Assembly (NCBI GenBank): GCA_037893245.1
Contig: JBAIAA010000261.1
Span: 2,604,001-2,668,000, forward strand
Length of the DNA: 64,000 bases
Direction of reading: 5' to 3'
Source of the DNA: Crossaster papposus
Lineage: Eukaryota; Echinodermata; Asteroidea; Velatida; Solasteridae
This document shows, piece after piece, positions 24,536 through 35,810 of this stretch. Below the pieces are notes generated by a model. That model was not told the DNA's origin, ran no database searches, and saw only the letters and a program-made list of their open reading frames with translations. The translations under genes were made by a program, and so were the position numbers. Positions within the stretch are counted from its first letter, which is position 1. Every line of letters starts with the position of its first letter.

Positions 24536-24610
24536 CGATTGTCGGATTCGAACCACAGACCTTTCGATCCATAGCTCTCCTCTCTACCAACTATGCTATT
24601 GGCGAGTTGG
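24536..24610 (-). mobile_element. tRNA-like sequence, probably SINE-derived
   Basis: On the minus strand TAGCATAGTTGGTAGAG resembles an A box and GTGGTTCGAATCCGAC a B box. The acceptor stem does not pair, so a functional tRNA is unlikely. Confidence 0.4.
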
Positions 24611-24745
24611 TTGAGAAAGCCGTTCTTTATAATTCTTTATAGTTCTTTAACAATTTCGTCCGGAGGACGTATATACCCGTCACAAGCATTGCCCATGAAC
24701 TCACATCTGGATCTGGATTTCCATGTTTGTCTTTGTTTATATTAG

Positions 24746-24847
24746 AGTGTTCACTGAGTGCCTCTATGTGCTCTAATGGAGGTAAAATCGATGACGAATT
24801 TTGCGAGTGTTTTTGCCCGAATGAGTATTCTGGACAATTTTGTGAAG
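24746..24847 (+). CDS. Exon: small EGF-like module 9
   Basis: 102-bp phase 1-1 exon with acceptor ATTAG and donor GTGAGA. It encodes CSLSASMCSNGG, then C-x-C-x-C and NEYSGQFCE, with Tyr replacing the Trp of the other modules. It is the most divergent complete member and closes the array. Confidence 0.88.
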
Positions 24848-25405
24848 GTGAGATTTTGCAGCGAGTTGTCATTTAAACTTAGATGTTTCTGCGTTCACAA
24901 TAGTCTCTTTATTATTTTATTTTTGAGACACTTTTTTTATCTATTAAGTTATTCGCTCCTGATTTTAAAAATGGCATTGACCATGCATTGCTTTGTTCTT
25001 CTTTCTTTTTTCACTAGAATCGTGAAATATGTAAAATATATTGCATCAAATATGAATGGATTTCTTTTTATTTTATATTTTGAATAAGTTAAAGTGGAGA
25101 GTTTAATATAATTATATAATTATAATACTTATAATAATTCTTCCAAATAGGCACTTGGGCAGACAAATTAGCGTAAGTTTTTAGGTAATGAGACAGTGGC
25201 ACTTAGAGAGACATTTCATTGTCTCCCTAAGTGTCTAGCTACCCTAAAAAACGATATTTGGGAGTTATTTTCGTCCTAGAACGACAGATTTTGGTCTAAA
25301 TAGCACAAATCTCAAAGATCTTAGAGAAAAGGGTTAGGGTAAACAAGTTGGGACTGTTTTAAGTTTGTGTACATCTCTATGGGATTGTCTCCCCAAGTGC
25401 CTATA

Positions 25406-25645
25406 CTTATTATAAAGATATTAATGACTCTGAATTCCTTGTGAAATTATTCCTTCTTGCAAAGATGCATTTCAAAGCATTTTAGAAATGCATTTTAGAA
25501 ATTTTCATTCTATTCTATTAGCAGTTGGTTCAAAATCCAAATTTTTCACAGAGCTACAACTTTATTTTTTTTTCTCCAGTTTTTGAGAACTTTTGCTGCT
25601 TCAAACAATAGAAATGCACAGCTGACAATTTTGTTTAGTCTCGGC
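25406..25645 (+). mobile_element. Partial R1 MITE
   Basis: AAAGATATTAATGACTCTGA to TGCACAGCTGACAATTTTG matches the middle and 3' part of R1. The 5' end is missing. Confidence 0.6.
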
Positions 25646-25735
25646 TGTCGAAGCTTTAATAGATGTTGCAATAATAGGAACAACAGTTTAAAAAGTCTGT
25701 CATTGTCTTACATTTTTAATTTATTTGGTTTTCAG

Positions 25736-25870
25736 TTGACAATCCCTGTGAGAACGACCCCTGCTCATTAGAGGGGACGTACTGTGTACCTGCTCACACC
25801 GATGTGGCCTACACGTGTGAATGCGATGGATTTAAACAATATTACACTAACAATGATGGTTCATGTACAT
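25736..25870 (+). CDS. Exon: EGF domain before the second SEA
   Basis: Phase 1-1 exon with acceptor TTTTCAG and donor GTAAGT. It encodes CENDPCSLEGTYC and CECDGFKQYY...SC, six cysteines in Notch-like spacing but with a long last loop. It leads directly into the second SEA module. Confidence 0.88.
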
Positions 25871-25958
25871 GTAAGTAGTATTATGTGCCCTACAAGCTTT
25901 AAAATTAACTGGAGCTGGACTTGAGTCTGCAGCCCGCAAATGCTGCAAGGTGGTTCTC

Positions 25959-26208
25959 TTAACCAGTTTGCGCCGGCATTATTGTAACTTTCACCGAGCC
26001 GTGGCGCGGGATTATTTTTAACAAAACTTGATCCGAGGCGGGTTTAGGCCAATGGTATCGGGAAGCACAACCATGCATCCCATCCGGCCATCAGGCCTTG
26101 CTCGCTGCTGACAGACATTTCCGGCCTTGCTCGTGAAGTGTTTATGCATCATCTGTTTTTAATAATCCATTTTGCGTGTATATACGTCCTCTGGTGCGAA
26201 CTGGTTAA
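25959..26208. mobile_element. MITE, TTAACCAGTTCGCGCC family
   Basis: It is bounded by TTAACCAGTTTGCGCCGGC and GGTGCGAACTGGTTAA. The interior contains a local duplication of the CCGGCCTTGCTCG segment. A further degraded relative lies at about 26390-26600. Confidence 0.8.
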
Positions 26209-27648
26209 CTAGTTCACATCGGAGGAGTTGTGTTAGTACTAGTTCGGGGTTGATAAAGAAAGGTAAAGACTGTCTGAACTCGCCATTTGGGGTTTACAAT
26301 GTGGGCCACCCTGTTTGCTCATAATTTATTCATACTTGCATGTAGATACAGAACATGCAGTTCGTATCACGGAATACGCAGTGTTAAGGCCTATTATACC
26401 AGACGTGTATACACGCACAGTTTTCCGGAATTCTGAGCAAGGCCAGAAATATCTATCAGCGACCAGGTCACAGCTTGGCCGCGTATATATCAGGGTGTAC
26501 TTCTTGCAGATGCCGGCCTGAGCTGAAACCATCTCAGAGCGAGGTTCGTGAAAAACAATCACGCATCTGGGCGGGGAATTTATATTTTATATAAACACAC
26601 GGCATGAATTGTTATTCTAATTATGGGAGACAGCATCATTACTCGGGAGCCACAACAGATTTTTGACGACGCTAGTATATTACACATCAATAGCTATTAT
26701 GTCATGCACAATGTTTGCGTGCAAATCAATGCGACCATGCCTGTGGATTTGGTGTGAAACTTTTTTGAGAGAAAAAACACACTTTTAGAAAAATATATAA
26801 AATATGAACAAAATTGGGGTAGGACCAAAAATCGAATAGGAAGGTGATGAAATAAAAGTTAAATGGCCTTAATTGATCTTTCTCGCTGTTTAAAAGACTG
26901 GTATTTAAAGTTGGAAGCCATAAACCTACATGTATTATCCTAAGATGCATGGAACAATTCAATACATTTTGTAAAATAATTAAACACCCACATAACTCCA
27001 TGATCTGAACAAATTAAGAAAAGGGAATTAAGAGATAGAAAAGTTATTTGAGGATGTTAACGAGTTGTGGGATAGTTGATTTTCTGTATCTTTCTGTGTT
27101 GCATTTAATCGTGTCTGGTTTAAACCAGACATGTTACGTTGGACTCTTGAATCGATATCAGATTTAAAAAGTGTAAGCAAATGTCTGTGACGGTTTGATT
27201 TTAAATGTTTGATCCCAAAATTATGAAGTAAATAATTTCTTGTTTAGCCAAGGATATTGTAGTTTATTCAGATTAAGAGCTTCATTATAATTGTATTTCT
27301 TTCCAAGTATAATTTGAACAGCTCCTTTTTTAATAAATTATATTTTCTTTACCTGGGATTGTGTATTGGGAATGTGATAAGCCATCTGAAATTTCCACAA
27401 AAATAAACCATTCTTGTACTTATTTAATAGCAAAAATTCATTTGGAAAAAAATACTGAAGACAAATTATCACAAAAGCTCATTTCATGTGCAATCTTCAA
27501 AAATATTCGATTTTTCTCTCCTCCCGTTGGCAAGGAACCATCTAGATCTTGCAAACCCACCTCGCGAGCAGAATTCCTTAAAACGTGATTCGGATTAGCT
27601 ATTGACGCTCCGGATTACTGAATCTGCGCGAAACAAACAGGCCCTAAA

Positions 27649-29640
27649 GCTGTAGCGTTAATAATGCTGTAGCGTTAATAATGCTGTAGCGTTAATAATG
27701 CTGTAGCGTTAATAATGCTGTAGCGTTAATAATGCTGTAGCGTTAATAATGCTGTAGCGTTAATAATGCTGTAGCGTTAATAATGCTGTAGCGTTAATAA
27801 TGCTGTAGCGTTAATAACGCTGTAGCGTTAATAACGCTGTAGCGTTAATAACGCTGTAGCGTTAATAACGCTGTAGCGTTAATAATGCTGTAGCGTTAAT
27901 AACGCTGTAGCGTTAATAACGCTGTAGCGTTAATAACGCCGTAGCGTTAATAACGCCGTAGCGTTAATAATGCCGTAGCGTTAATAATGCCGTAGCGTTA
28001 ATAATGCCGTAGCGTTAATAATGCCGTAGCGTTAATAATGCCGTAGCGTTAATAATGCCGTAGCGTTAATAATGCCGTAGCGTTAATAATGCCGTAGCTT
28101 TAATAATGCCGTAGCGTTAATAATGCCGTAGCGTTAATAATGCCGTAGCGTTAATAATGCTGTAGCGTTAATAACGCTGTAGCGTTAATAACGCTGTAGC
28201 GTTAATAACGCTGTAGCGTTAATAACGCTGTAGCGTTAATAACGCTGTAGCGTTAATAATGCCGTAGCGTTAATAATGCCGTAGCGTTAATAATGCCGTA
28301 GCGTTAATAATGCCGTAGCGTTAATAATGCCGTAGCGTTAATAATGCCGTAGCGTTAATAATGCCGTAGCGTTAATAATGCCGTAGCGTTATTAATGCCG
28401 TAGCGTTATTAATGCCGTAGCGTTAATAATGCCGTAGCGTTAATAATGCCGTAGCTTTAATAATGCCGTAGCGTTAATAATGCCGTAGCGTTAATAATGC
28501 CGTAGCGTTAATAATGCCGTAGCGTTAATAACGCCGTAGCGTTAATAACGCTGTAGCGTTAATAACGCTGTAGCGTTAATAACGCTGTAGCGTTAATAAC
28601 GCTGTAGCGTTAATAACGCTGTAGCGTTAATAACGCTGTAGCGTTAATAACGCCGTAGCGTTAATAACGCCGTAGCGTTAATAATGCCGTAGCGTTAATA
28701 ATGCCGTAGCGTTAATAATGCCGTAGCGTTAATAATGCCGTAGCGTTAATAATGCCGTAGCGTTAATAATGCCGTAGCGTTAATAATGCCGTAGCGTTAA
28801 TAATGCCGTAGCGTTAATAATGCCGTACCGTTAATAACGCCGTAGCGTTAATAACGCCGTAGCGTTAATAACGCCGTAGCGTTAATAACGCCGTAGCGTT
28901 AATAACGCCGTAGCGTTAATAACGCCGTAGCGTTAATAACGCCGTAGCGTTAATAACGCCGTAGCGTTAATAACGCCGTAGCGTTAATAACGCCGTAGCG
29001 TTAATAACGCCGTAGCGTTAATAACGCCGTAGCGTTAATAACGCCGTAGCGTTAATAACGCCGTAGCGTTAATAATGCCGTAGCGTTAATAATGCCGTAG
29101 CGTTAATAATGCCGTAGCGTTAATAATGCCGTAGCGTTAATAATGCCGTAGCGTTAATAATGCCGTAGCGTTAATAATGCCGTAGCGTTAATAATGCCGT
29201 AGCGTTAATAACGCCGTAGCGTTAATAACGCCGTAGCGTTAATAACGCCGTAGCGTTAATAACGCCGTAGCGTTAATAACGCCGTAGCGTTAATAACGCC
29301 GTAGCGTTAATAACGCCGTAGCGTTAATAACGCCGTAGCGTTAATAACGCTGTAGCGTTAATAACGCCGTAGCGTTAATAACGCCGTAGCGTTAATAACG
29401 CTGTAGCGTTAATAACGCTGTAGCGTTAATAACGCTGTAGCGTTAATAACGCTGTAGCGTTAATAACGCTGTAGCGTTAATAACGCTGTAGCGTTAATAA
29501 CGCTGTAGCGTTAATAACGCTGTAGCGTTGCCGTTAATAATGCTGTAGCGTTGCCGTTAATAATGCTGTAGCGTTGCCGTTAATAATGCTGTAGCGTTGC
29601 CGTTAATAATGCTGTAGCGTTAATAATGCTGTAGCGTTAA
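27649..29640. repeat. 17-bp palindromic minisatellite, about 117 units
   Basis: The unit is GCTGTAGCGTTAATAAT with variants at two positions (AACGCT, AATGCT, AACGCC, AATGCC). AACGCT-GT-AGCGTT inside the unit is self-complementary. Runs of identical variants lie side by side, as expected for local homogenisation. Near 29525-29600 a longer 23-bp unit containing an extra GCCGTT appears. The whole array lies in the intron between 25870 and 30016. Confidence 0.97.
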
Positions 29641-30015
29641 CCATAGGAACAGTCCTGCAGTGAGAATTTTGTTATTAATTGTCCTGAAATTTCACTTTGC
29701 TAATCAATCCTGCTGATAGCTTTAAGTTATACATTTGCATAGAGTGCATTCTCTAGCGAGCTGTGCATGAAGCCCTAGTTATGGGTGGGGGGGGGGGGGG
29801 GGGGGGTTAAAATAATCATTTTCCCACTCGCTGTGCAAGATTTTTGATCAGCCATTTCTATACAATACCACAATAAGACTACAGTACAAAATGTTGATGT
29901 TTTCTTCAACCCACCCCCACCCACCCAGAGAGGACTGTTGAATTAAAAAAAAAAGCATTTCTCTAAGATTACTTTGATACTAAATTTATGCTGAAAAACT
30001 GTTACTGTTTTGCAG

Positions 30016-30125
30016 ATCGCCAGTCACTTGCATTTGCCATGACATTAAACCTGCCGTTCTCCAGCAGCTACACTAATCCAGCATCTGCTGCATGGAGAAA
30101 TCTTGCCAGCAGAGTTGTTTTTGCG
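30016..30125 (+). CDS. Exon: SEA domain, first half
   Basis: Phase 1-0 exon with acceptor TTTTGCAG and donor GTAATA. It encodes the N-terminal strand and helix of a SEA domain (FAMTLNLPFSSSY...). It continues in phase 0 into 34027, the same split as in the first SEA module. Confidence 0.85.
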
Positions 30126-30529
30126 GTAATATACCATTATTATTATTTTTATCTATTTAAATGTATGCTATTGTGGAAAGTGAGCCTAAATATTGTGTGT
30201 GCAAAAAAGACGAAAGTGTAGTCATGTTTTCCATAACGACCGAGGATACCCTATAGTGTTTCCTTTTGTTTCTGTACTACATGTATAACTTAACCCCATA
30301 GACTTAGCTTAATACACTTTAACGCCCGAGGACAAAATTCAACAAAAGACGAACGTCCCAGGACTGAAGGGTTCAATTGTTTGCCTATTGTGCTTCTGTC
30401 CTCGGGAGACGGGGGGTTATGAAGTACACGAACAGTTTCATATGCGACGCAGCACATCCCTAAGCCAAAGTTGTGTGGTCTGCAAATATGTACTTAGTAG
30501 AGGCGTACCTTTGGAACTGTATACCCGTT

Positions 30530-30893
30530 GATAGGGCCAGATTAAGTGTTCCGTAGGCCCTGAGCACCGGTGTTCCGTAGGTCCTGAGCACCGGTGTTCC
30601 GTAGGCCCTGAGCACCGGTGTTCTGTAGGCCCTGAGCACCGGTGTTCTGTAGGCCCTGAGCACCGGTGTTCCATAGGCCCTAGACACTGGTGTTCCATAG
30701 GCCCTAGACACTGGTGTTCCATAGGCCCTAGACACTGGTGTTCCATAGGCCCTAGACACTGGTGTTCCATAGGCCCTAGACACTGGTGTTCCATAGGCCC
30801 TACTCTTAGGCACCGGTGTTTCGTAAGGATAGGCCCCGGTGTTTCGTAAGGATAGGCCCCAGTGTTCTGTGATCCATGGGCCCTAGGCACAAG
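30530..30893. repeat. 24-bp minisatellite, left part
   Basis: Units like CCATAGGCCCTAGACACTGGTGTT repeat in tandem with a few variants. Because 24 is a multiple of three, the minus strand shows long repetitive open frames with 8-residue periods, which are not genes. The preceding unique part (TGGTCTGCAAATATGTACTT) recurs at about 33171. Confidence 0.92.
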
Positions 30894-31126
30894 CAGGCGC
30901 GGCGCTACAGGGGGGGCAGGGGGGTGGCCGCCCCCCCTAAGATTTTAAAAAAAAAAAAAAAAGGAGAAGAGGAAGGAGAAGGAGGAGAAAAGGTGGAGGG
31001 GGTTGTGTTTGTCTTGCTTACATTTCCAAGGACCCGGATCTGAAAAAAACACTGACACACCGAAGACTTTGTGCAGACTGAGGCCCTAAAACGCTAACAA
31101 CGCTAAAAACGCCATGTTTGACCATC

Positions 31127-31597
31127 TTATGGGAGTCTGCGCTCCGAGAACCTCTCAAGGATATTACGTAGGCCTATGACCATCTTTATGAGTACACACG
31201 GGTCTTCGGTAATATTTGTAAGGTAAGGTGTGTAAGTCAGTGGACTAGAACGGTGTGAATGTGATTGCTTTACTTTGCTTGTACTTAGTTCTAAACTTTG
31301 AAATAAAAGCACAAGAACAAACATAGGCCCTATGCTATCATTATTTAGGTAAAGTCTTGCGTTCCTTTTTTGCGATGTCATACGTGGTGTTTGCCACAAA
31401 GACTTTAGATTTAAGAGCCTTCTTCGCTTTTCATTGGTCAACAGGTTTTTTTCCCAATAATGCGCATACGCTGGTAAAGCCGTGTTGTCAATGGAAGACG
31501 GGCTTCCTGCAACGTGGTCAATTTCAATTTCCGCCCGGTACATCGTGAGTAGGTCGTGCGCTTTACGACGAAACTTTTCAGACACTTTCGGGGGCAA
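31127..31597 (-). CDS. Unrecognised open frame (156 aa) inside the hAT-like element
   Basis: A frame starting MPPKVSEKFRRKAHDLL runs for 156 residues, basic and Lys/Arg-rich in its first half. The DNA upstream (31600-31830) is CpG-richer than its surroundings. No family is recognised and the second half is low in conserved-looking motifs. It may be captured host sequence, an exon of a lost transposase or chance. Confidence 0.25.
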   Translation of the reverse strand: MPPKVSEKFRRKAHDLLTMYRAEIEIDHVAGSPSSIDNTALPAYAHYWEKNLLTNEKRRRLLNLKSLWQTPRMTSQKRNARLYLNNDSIGPMFVLVLLFQSLELSTSKVKQSHSHRSSPLTYTPYLTNITEDPCVLIKMVIGLRNILERFSERRLP

Positions 31598-32530
31598 ATC
31601 ACGAGCAAATCATGACCCGGGATGCTAGAAACGTTCGCAAGAAATTTCAACTTTTTTAAAATTCCCGCCGAACTAAAAACGACTCCCGCAAACAATTGAC
31701 AACGGGCTTCCGAACCCCCGCGCAAGTTTGGCGAACATTTGGAACCAAAAATAAGAATGTTGGACTTTGCCATTTTGTTGGCATTCGCATCCCTCGCGAA
31801 TCATTCGCATGCCCTGTGAAAAACCCCACAGTATTGCTACACATGTCTATCATCTGTTCAGTAGTTTATGCGTAAGCAAAAAGGTATGTGATATCAATTA
31901 CTGGTTAACGTGATAGCATTCCAAATTTTCAGTTTACAGATTTAGAGCCTATATAATTAAGACTGTACATTTTTGTTTTATTTAACATGCTGTTACCGAT
32001 ATACAGTAGTGTTATTCCAGGCTGATGATTTTTGATAAAGTAATCAATGCGTTTGCCAAAAAACCTCCCCGCAGATTAGAGTCCCTTTTTACGGAATGAA
32101 ATTAGTGTGGGCTTACAAGCTCAATAGTTATGGTTATTTAGATTGAAAATCATTGTTCTACAAGTGTGCTATGTGTTTTAAACAAATTCAGAACACTTAC
32201 TACACATGTGTTAGGCATAGGCCTATGTGTTCTAATGCTTTATATGAACACATGCCTGTGTTCAAAAAGCGTAACACCAGAGAACGTCCGAGGTGTTCCG
32301 ATCAATTTGCAGTGTACGAGGCATGGAAGTCGCGGTGCCGGTAGCGAATTAGTTTCCGTAGCCAACATTTGAATAGTGATCGTAGAGTCAGCGGAAACGT
32401 TCATTGTCGATTTCAGATTGTATTAATAATATTCAATACATTAACGGTCTACTACGTGTACGCTCTATATCATATTAGGAATATAGATTGATTCCGTAAG
32501 AATTATAGAGGATTAAAATCACATCTTTGG

Positions 32531-32612
32531 CAGCTCACCCTCTCTGGTATAGTGGTTAGGTAGATTGGCATATTGATCAGTGTTCTGTGGTTCGAATCCC
32601 ACTCCAGTCTCA
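32531..32612 (+). mobile_element. tRNA-like sequence within the hAT-like element
   Basis: TGGTATAGTGGTTAGGTAG resembles an A box and GTGGTTCGAATCCCACTCC a B box. The acceptor ends (ACCCTCT / TCCAGTC) do not pair, so this is probably a SINE head or tRNA pseudogene. Confidence 0.4.
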
Positions 32613-33006
32613 TTTAAAAACTAAATTGTACAATATATTTTACAATAAATAAATAAGTCAAACAAATCCAACTATTGCTGTGTTGTGAGAGCCCGAAGCA
32701 AATGTTGACTACAGAAACAATATTGCGTCCCGGTAGCTTAATGGATGATCCAAAATTTGGGTCTGAAAATAAATAAATAACGAACCAAAAGCGTAAAAAT
32801 GCTGCATGAAATAGCTTCATTTTAGCTTTGACTTTGATTTTTGTTCCAACTTCGCCGGGGGGCACATTTCCCCTCACCCCCCCCCCCCCCCCCCCCCCCC
32901 CCACACCCCACCTCCGCGTAGCGCTAGTGCCTCGGCCGCCGCTGACGCGCCGTATTGTTAACCTTTTTTTCGCCCCCCCTATCAAAATACCCTGGCGCCG
33001 CCCCTG

Positions 33007-33790
33007 GGCACAAGTGTTCTATAGGCCCTAGGCACCGGTATTTCATAGGCCCTACATGTATAAGCACTAGTATTCCGTATGCCCTAAAGCACCAGTGTTC
33101 CATAGGCCTCGGGCACCAGTGTTCCGTAAGTACACGAACACGGAGGTTGGTAAACACCGCAAAATTTTCGTGGTCTGCAAATATGTACTTAGTAGAGGCG
33201 CACCTTTGGAACTGTATCCGTTGACAGGGCCAGATTAAGTGTTCCGTAGGCCCTAGCACCAGTGTTCTGTAGGCCCTGAGCACCAGTGTTCCATAGGCCC
33301 TAGACACTGGTGTTCAATAAACCCTAGGCACCGGTGTTCTGTAGGCACCAGTGTTCCATAGGGCCTACTCCTTGGCATGGTGTTCCATAGGCCCTAGGCA
33401 CTGGTGTTCTATAGGCCCTTCTCCTAGACACTGGTGTTTCATAGTCCCTACTCTTAGGCACCGGTGTTTCGTAGGGATAGGCCCCAGTGTTCTGTGATCC
33501 ATAGGCCCTAGGCCCAAGTGTTCTATAGGCCCTAGGCACCGGTATTTTGTAGGCCCTATAAGCACCAGTGTTCCATAGGCCCCAGGCACCGGTGTTCCAT
33601 AAGCCAAGGGCACCAGTGTTCCGTAGGACCTGGTCACGTGTTTCATAGGCCCTGGGCACCGGTGTTCCATAGATGGGCACCAGTGTTCCTCAGGTCCTAG
33701 GCACTAGTGTTTCATGGGCCCTAGGCAAGAGTGTTCCATAGGCCCTAGGCACCGGGCTTCTGTGGGCCCTGAGCAACAGTGTTCTACGAT
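33007..33790. repeat. 24-bp minisatellite, right part, more degenerate
   Basis: Units such as TTCCATAGGCCCTAGGCACCGG continue after the transposon. About 33140-33240 repeats the unique leader found at 30470-30550, so the array and its leader are duplicated. Minus-strand open frames here are repeat artefacts. Confidence 0.88.
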
Positions 33791-34026
33791 TTTCTTTGAA
33801 TAAATCAACTGTAATTTCTGGCATCCTCTGCTGTTTTCGGTACCCAGGCTTTGTCCCCGTCTTAAAACTTATAGAAAAGATGGGTTCTGGTTCATAGGAA
33901 GATAATTCATCATAGCAAAAAAGCAATACAAATTTTACCCCATTTTAAGTTATTCAAAAGTACCCTTTTTTCATTTTAAATAAGGACTGCCCTCATCTAT
34001 TCACTACTTTCTCTTTCATTCTTCAG

Positions 34027-34240
34027 CTCGTGACCAAACTGCGGGAAAATAGCTCCACCCAGCGGGTGAGTGCAGTAACAGTTTTGAGTTTCTCAAACGG
34101 CAGTGTGATCACAGAGACGTTGATAGCATTCCAAGGGACCGAACCGGCGGTGGATGACATCGTCAATTTGATAGCAGACGGTGAAGGACTAAGTGATGAC
34201 CTACCTCTTCTTCCAGACTCCGTCCGTAACCATGATCTAC
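34027..34240 (+). CDS. Exon: SEA domain, second half with GSV motif
   Basis: Phase 0-1 exon with acceptor CTTCAG and donor GTAAGC. It encodes VTVLSFSNGSVITETLIAF, with NGSVI codons at 34096-34110. In SEA domains of mucins and adhesion receptors, cleavage occurs between G and S of GSVVV-like motifs. That motif makes autoproteolysis possible here, unlike in the first SEA. Confidence 0.9.
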
Positions 34241-34304
34241 GTAAGCCTTCGTAATGCATCAGTTTCTTTGAGCTACATGTAGAGCAAGTTCGGGCACGAA
34301 CTAT

Positions 34305-34820
34305 TATACAAATATTGACTGCTTTGAGTGGTATAGTAAAACTAGCCTCCCGAGGTGATCCATGGAGCATTCTATTTTCCCGAGGCGAAGCCGAGGGAAA
34401 ATAGAATGCTCCATGGATCACCGAGGGAGGCTAGTTTTACTATACCGCGAAATAAAGCAGTCAATATTTGTTTTATAACACCTCACTCAGAGATTCTGCA
34501 CAATTTAAGCTTCCTGAAAGTATAGTAATGACAAAAAATCTCCGAATTATACGTCTCTCGATCATACGTGTACTTTGTTGCCTTGATGAACGGGTGCGAA
34601 GGTGATAGAGCAATGTTTACACAATGCACCGAAACACACGTCTGGGTTTCAGTCACGCTTTCGTTGCTATGCGCATAGTTCGTGTGTTGCTATGCGCATA
34701 GTCTTTTTTGCGTGGTATAGTCTTTTTGGATAGCGCAAGTAAAAAATAGTACAAATAGCAAGAGACACGTGACGCGCTCTCGGCCAATCAAGACACAGAA
34801 TCTGTGAGTGAGGTGTTATA
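34305..34820. mobile_element. Hairpin-headed MITE, copy 2 (516 bp)
   Basis: Nearly identical to 4822-5335, including the long hairpin and the TATAACACCTCACTC ends. Only a handful of substitutions separate the copies. Confidence 0.85.
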
Positions 34821-35725
34821 AAGTGCACTATTAGTCAGTCTCTGCTTTACCAATGATATACGATATACCGAGATATACGTCTTGCCGATAACCCTGTCAC
34901 TTACACAAGTAAGTCATCTTGGGTCCCAAACCAACTTAGTACTGCCCCAACCTCTAGTAGGGTTTATAGATTCAGTAAGGAGTAGTAACAATCACTGGAA
35001 ATGATAAGAAGCCGATCCTTTCTCTTGATTACTGACGTACCAACCTCAGAAACAGAGAGGGCCCAATTTGAGGGTCGAATTGCACAAGTTCTGTTGCTAA
35101 CAGAAATATCAACTGTTGGCCATTTGGTGTACAGAGAGAACATTACGTCGTGTGCCTGGCAGAAGGTTATATGCGCATATGCCCTTATGCGCAAACGCGT
35201 AATCACCAAAATGTTCCCAGCAAAAGGGCATATGCAAAACAACTGCTTATATTTTAATGAATTGTAAACATTTCTCCTTGAACTTAACACAGATTGCTCT
35301 CAAAAATTGTGATTCAGATGTGTGACAAATATAAAATGTGTACGGTTTATGACACGGGTGAGAGAACATTGGAATCATAGTACGTGTGTGGGAACATTGG
35401 AGCCTTTTAACGCAATTTTTATGAAAGTGATGTTTGTGTCAGAACGCTCGTATACCCTTCTGCCGGGCACCTGTTGATGTACATTATCGGTACAAGTGAA
35501 CATCTGTGCTGTCTAATATTGAAAAAAATATATAAATGGACTGGGAAACTTTCCGAATAAATCTTTTATTTTCCTGCAACAACTTAATTAAGCACAAACT
35601 GCTCTGTAAAGCAGTGGTCAATAAAAATAAAATAAAAAACACTCTTGGATAATATATCCAGTGCAAACTTTGATATACATGCACTGACATTTATACTAGT
35701 TATGTTTGTGTTGTTTTGTTATCAG

Positions 35726-35810
35726 CATTGCCAGAAGACTGCGTGCCAGGTTATTGCATGAATGGTGGAACATGCGAGAGGTCAAGCTTCTCTGCTCAGC
35801 TACTTTGCAG
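35726..35810 (+). CDS. Exon: juxtamembrane EGF domain, first half
   Basis: Phase 1-2 exon with acceptor ATCAG and donor GTAATA. It encodes CVPGYCMNGGTC and the fourth cysteine at its 3' end. Canonical EGF spacing continues into 38412. Confidence 0.88.

Larger units (their letters stand above)
30894..33006. mobile_element. hAT-like DNA transposon (2.1 kb) with 8-bp TSD
   Basis: The left end reads CAGGCGCGGCGC and the right end, reversed, CAGGGGCGGCGCC. The 8-bp direct repeat GGCACAAG flanks both ends perfectly (30886-30893 and 33007-33014). The 8-bp TSD and CAGGGGCGG-type ends fit hAT elements. No hAT transposase was recognised inside, so it is non-autonomous. It interrupts the 24-bp minisatellite. 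Confidence 0.88.

Noticed and set aside
24536..24610. Functional tRNA gene on the minus strand
   Set aside because: The T stem has mismatches and the acceptor ends are not complementary; SINE origin is more likely.
26315..26521. Additional EGF/SEA-gene exon
   Set aside because: There is no cysteine pattern and no phase 1 donor; it overlaps a degraded MITE.
27649..29640. CRISPR-like array
   Set aside because: A 17-bp unit repeats without unique spacers in a eukaryotic intron; it is a minisatellite.
30438..30890. 150-residue minus-strand frame with repeated GPMEHQCL/GPTEHRCS
   Set aside because: It is the translation of a 24-bp minisatellite; there are no splice sites, start context or homologous protein to support it.
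32531..32612. Functional tRNA gene
   Set aside because: A-box- and B-box-like parts are present, but the acceptor stem does not pair and it lies in a mobile element.
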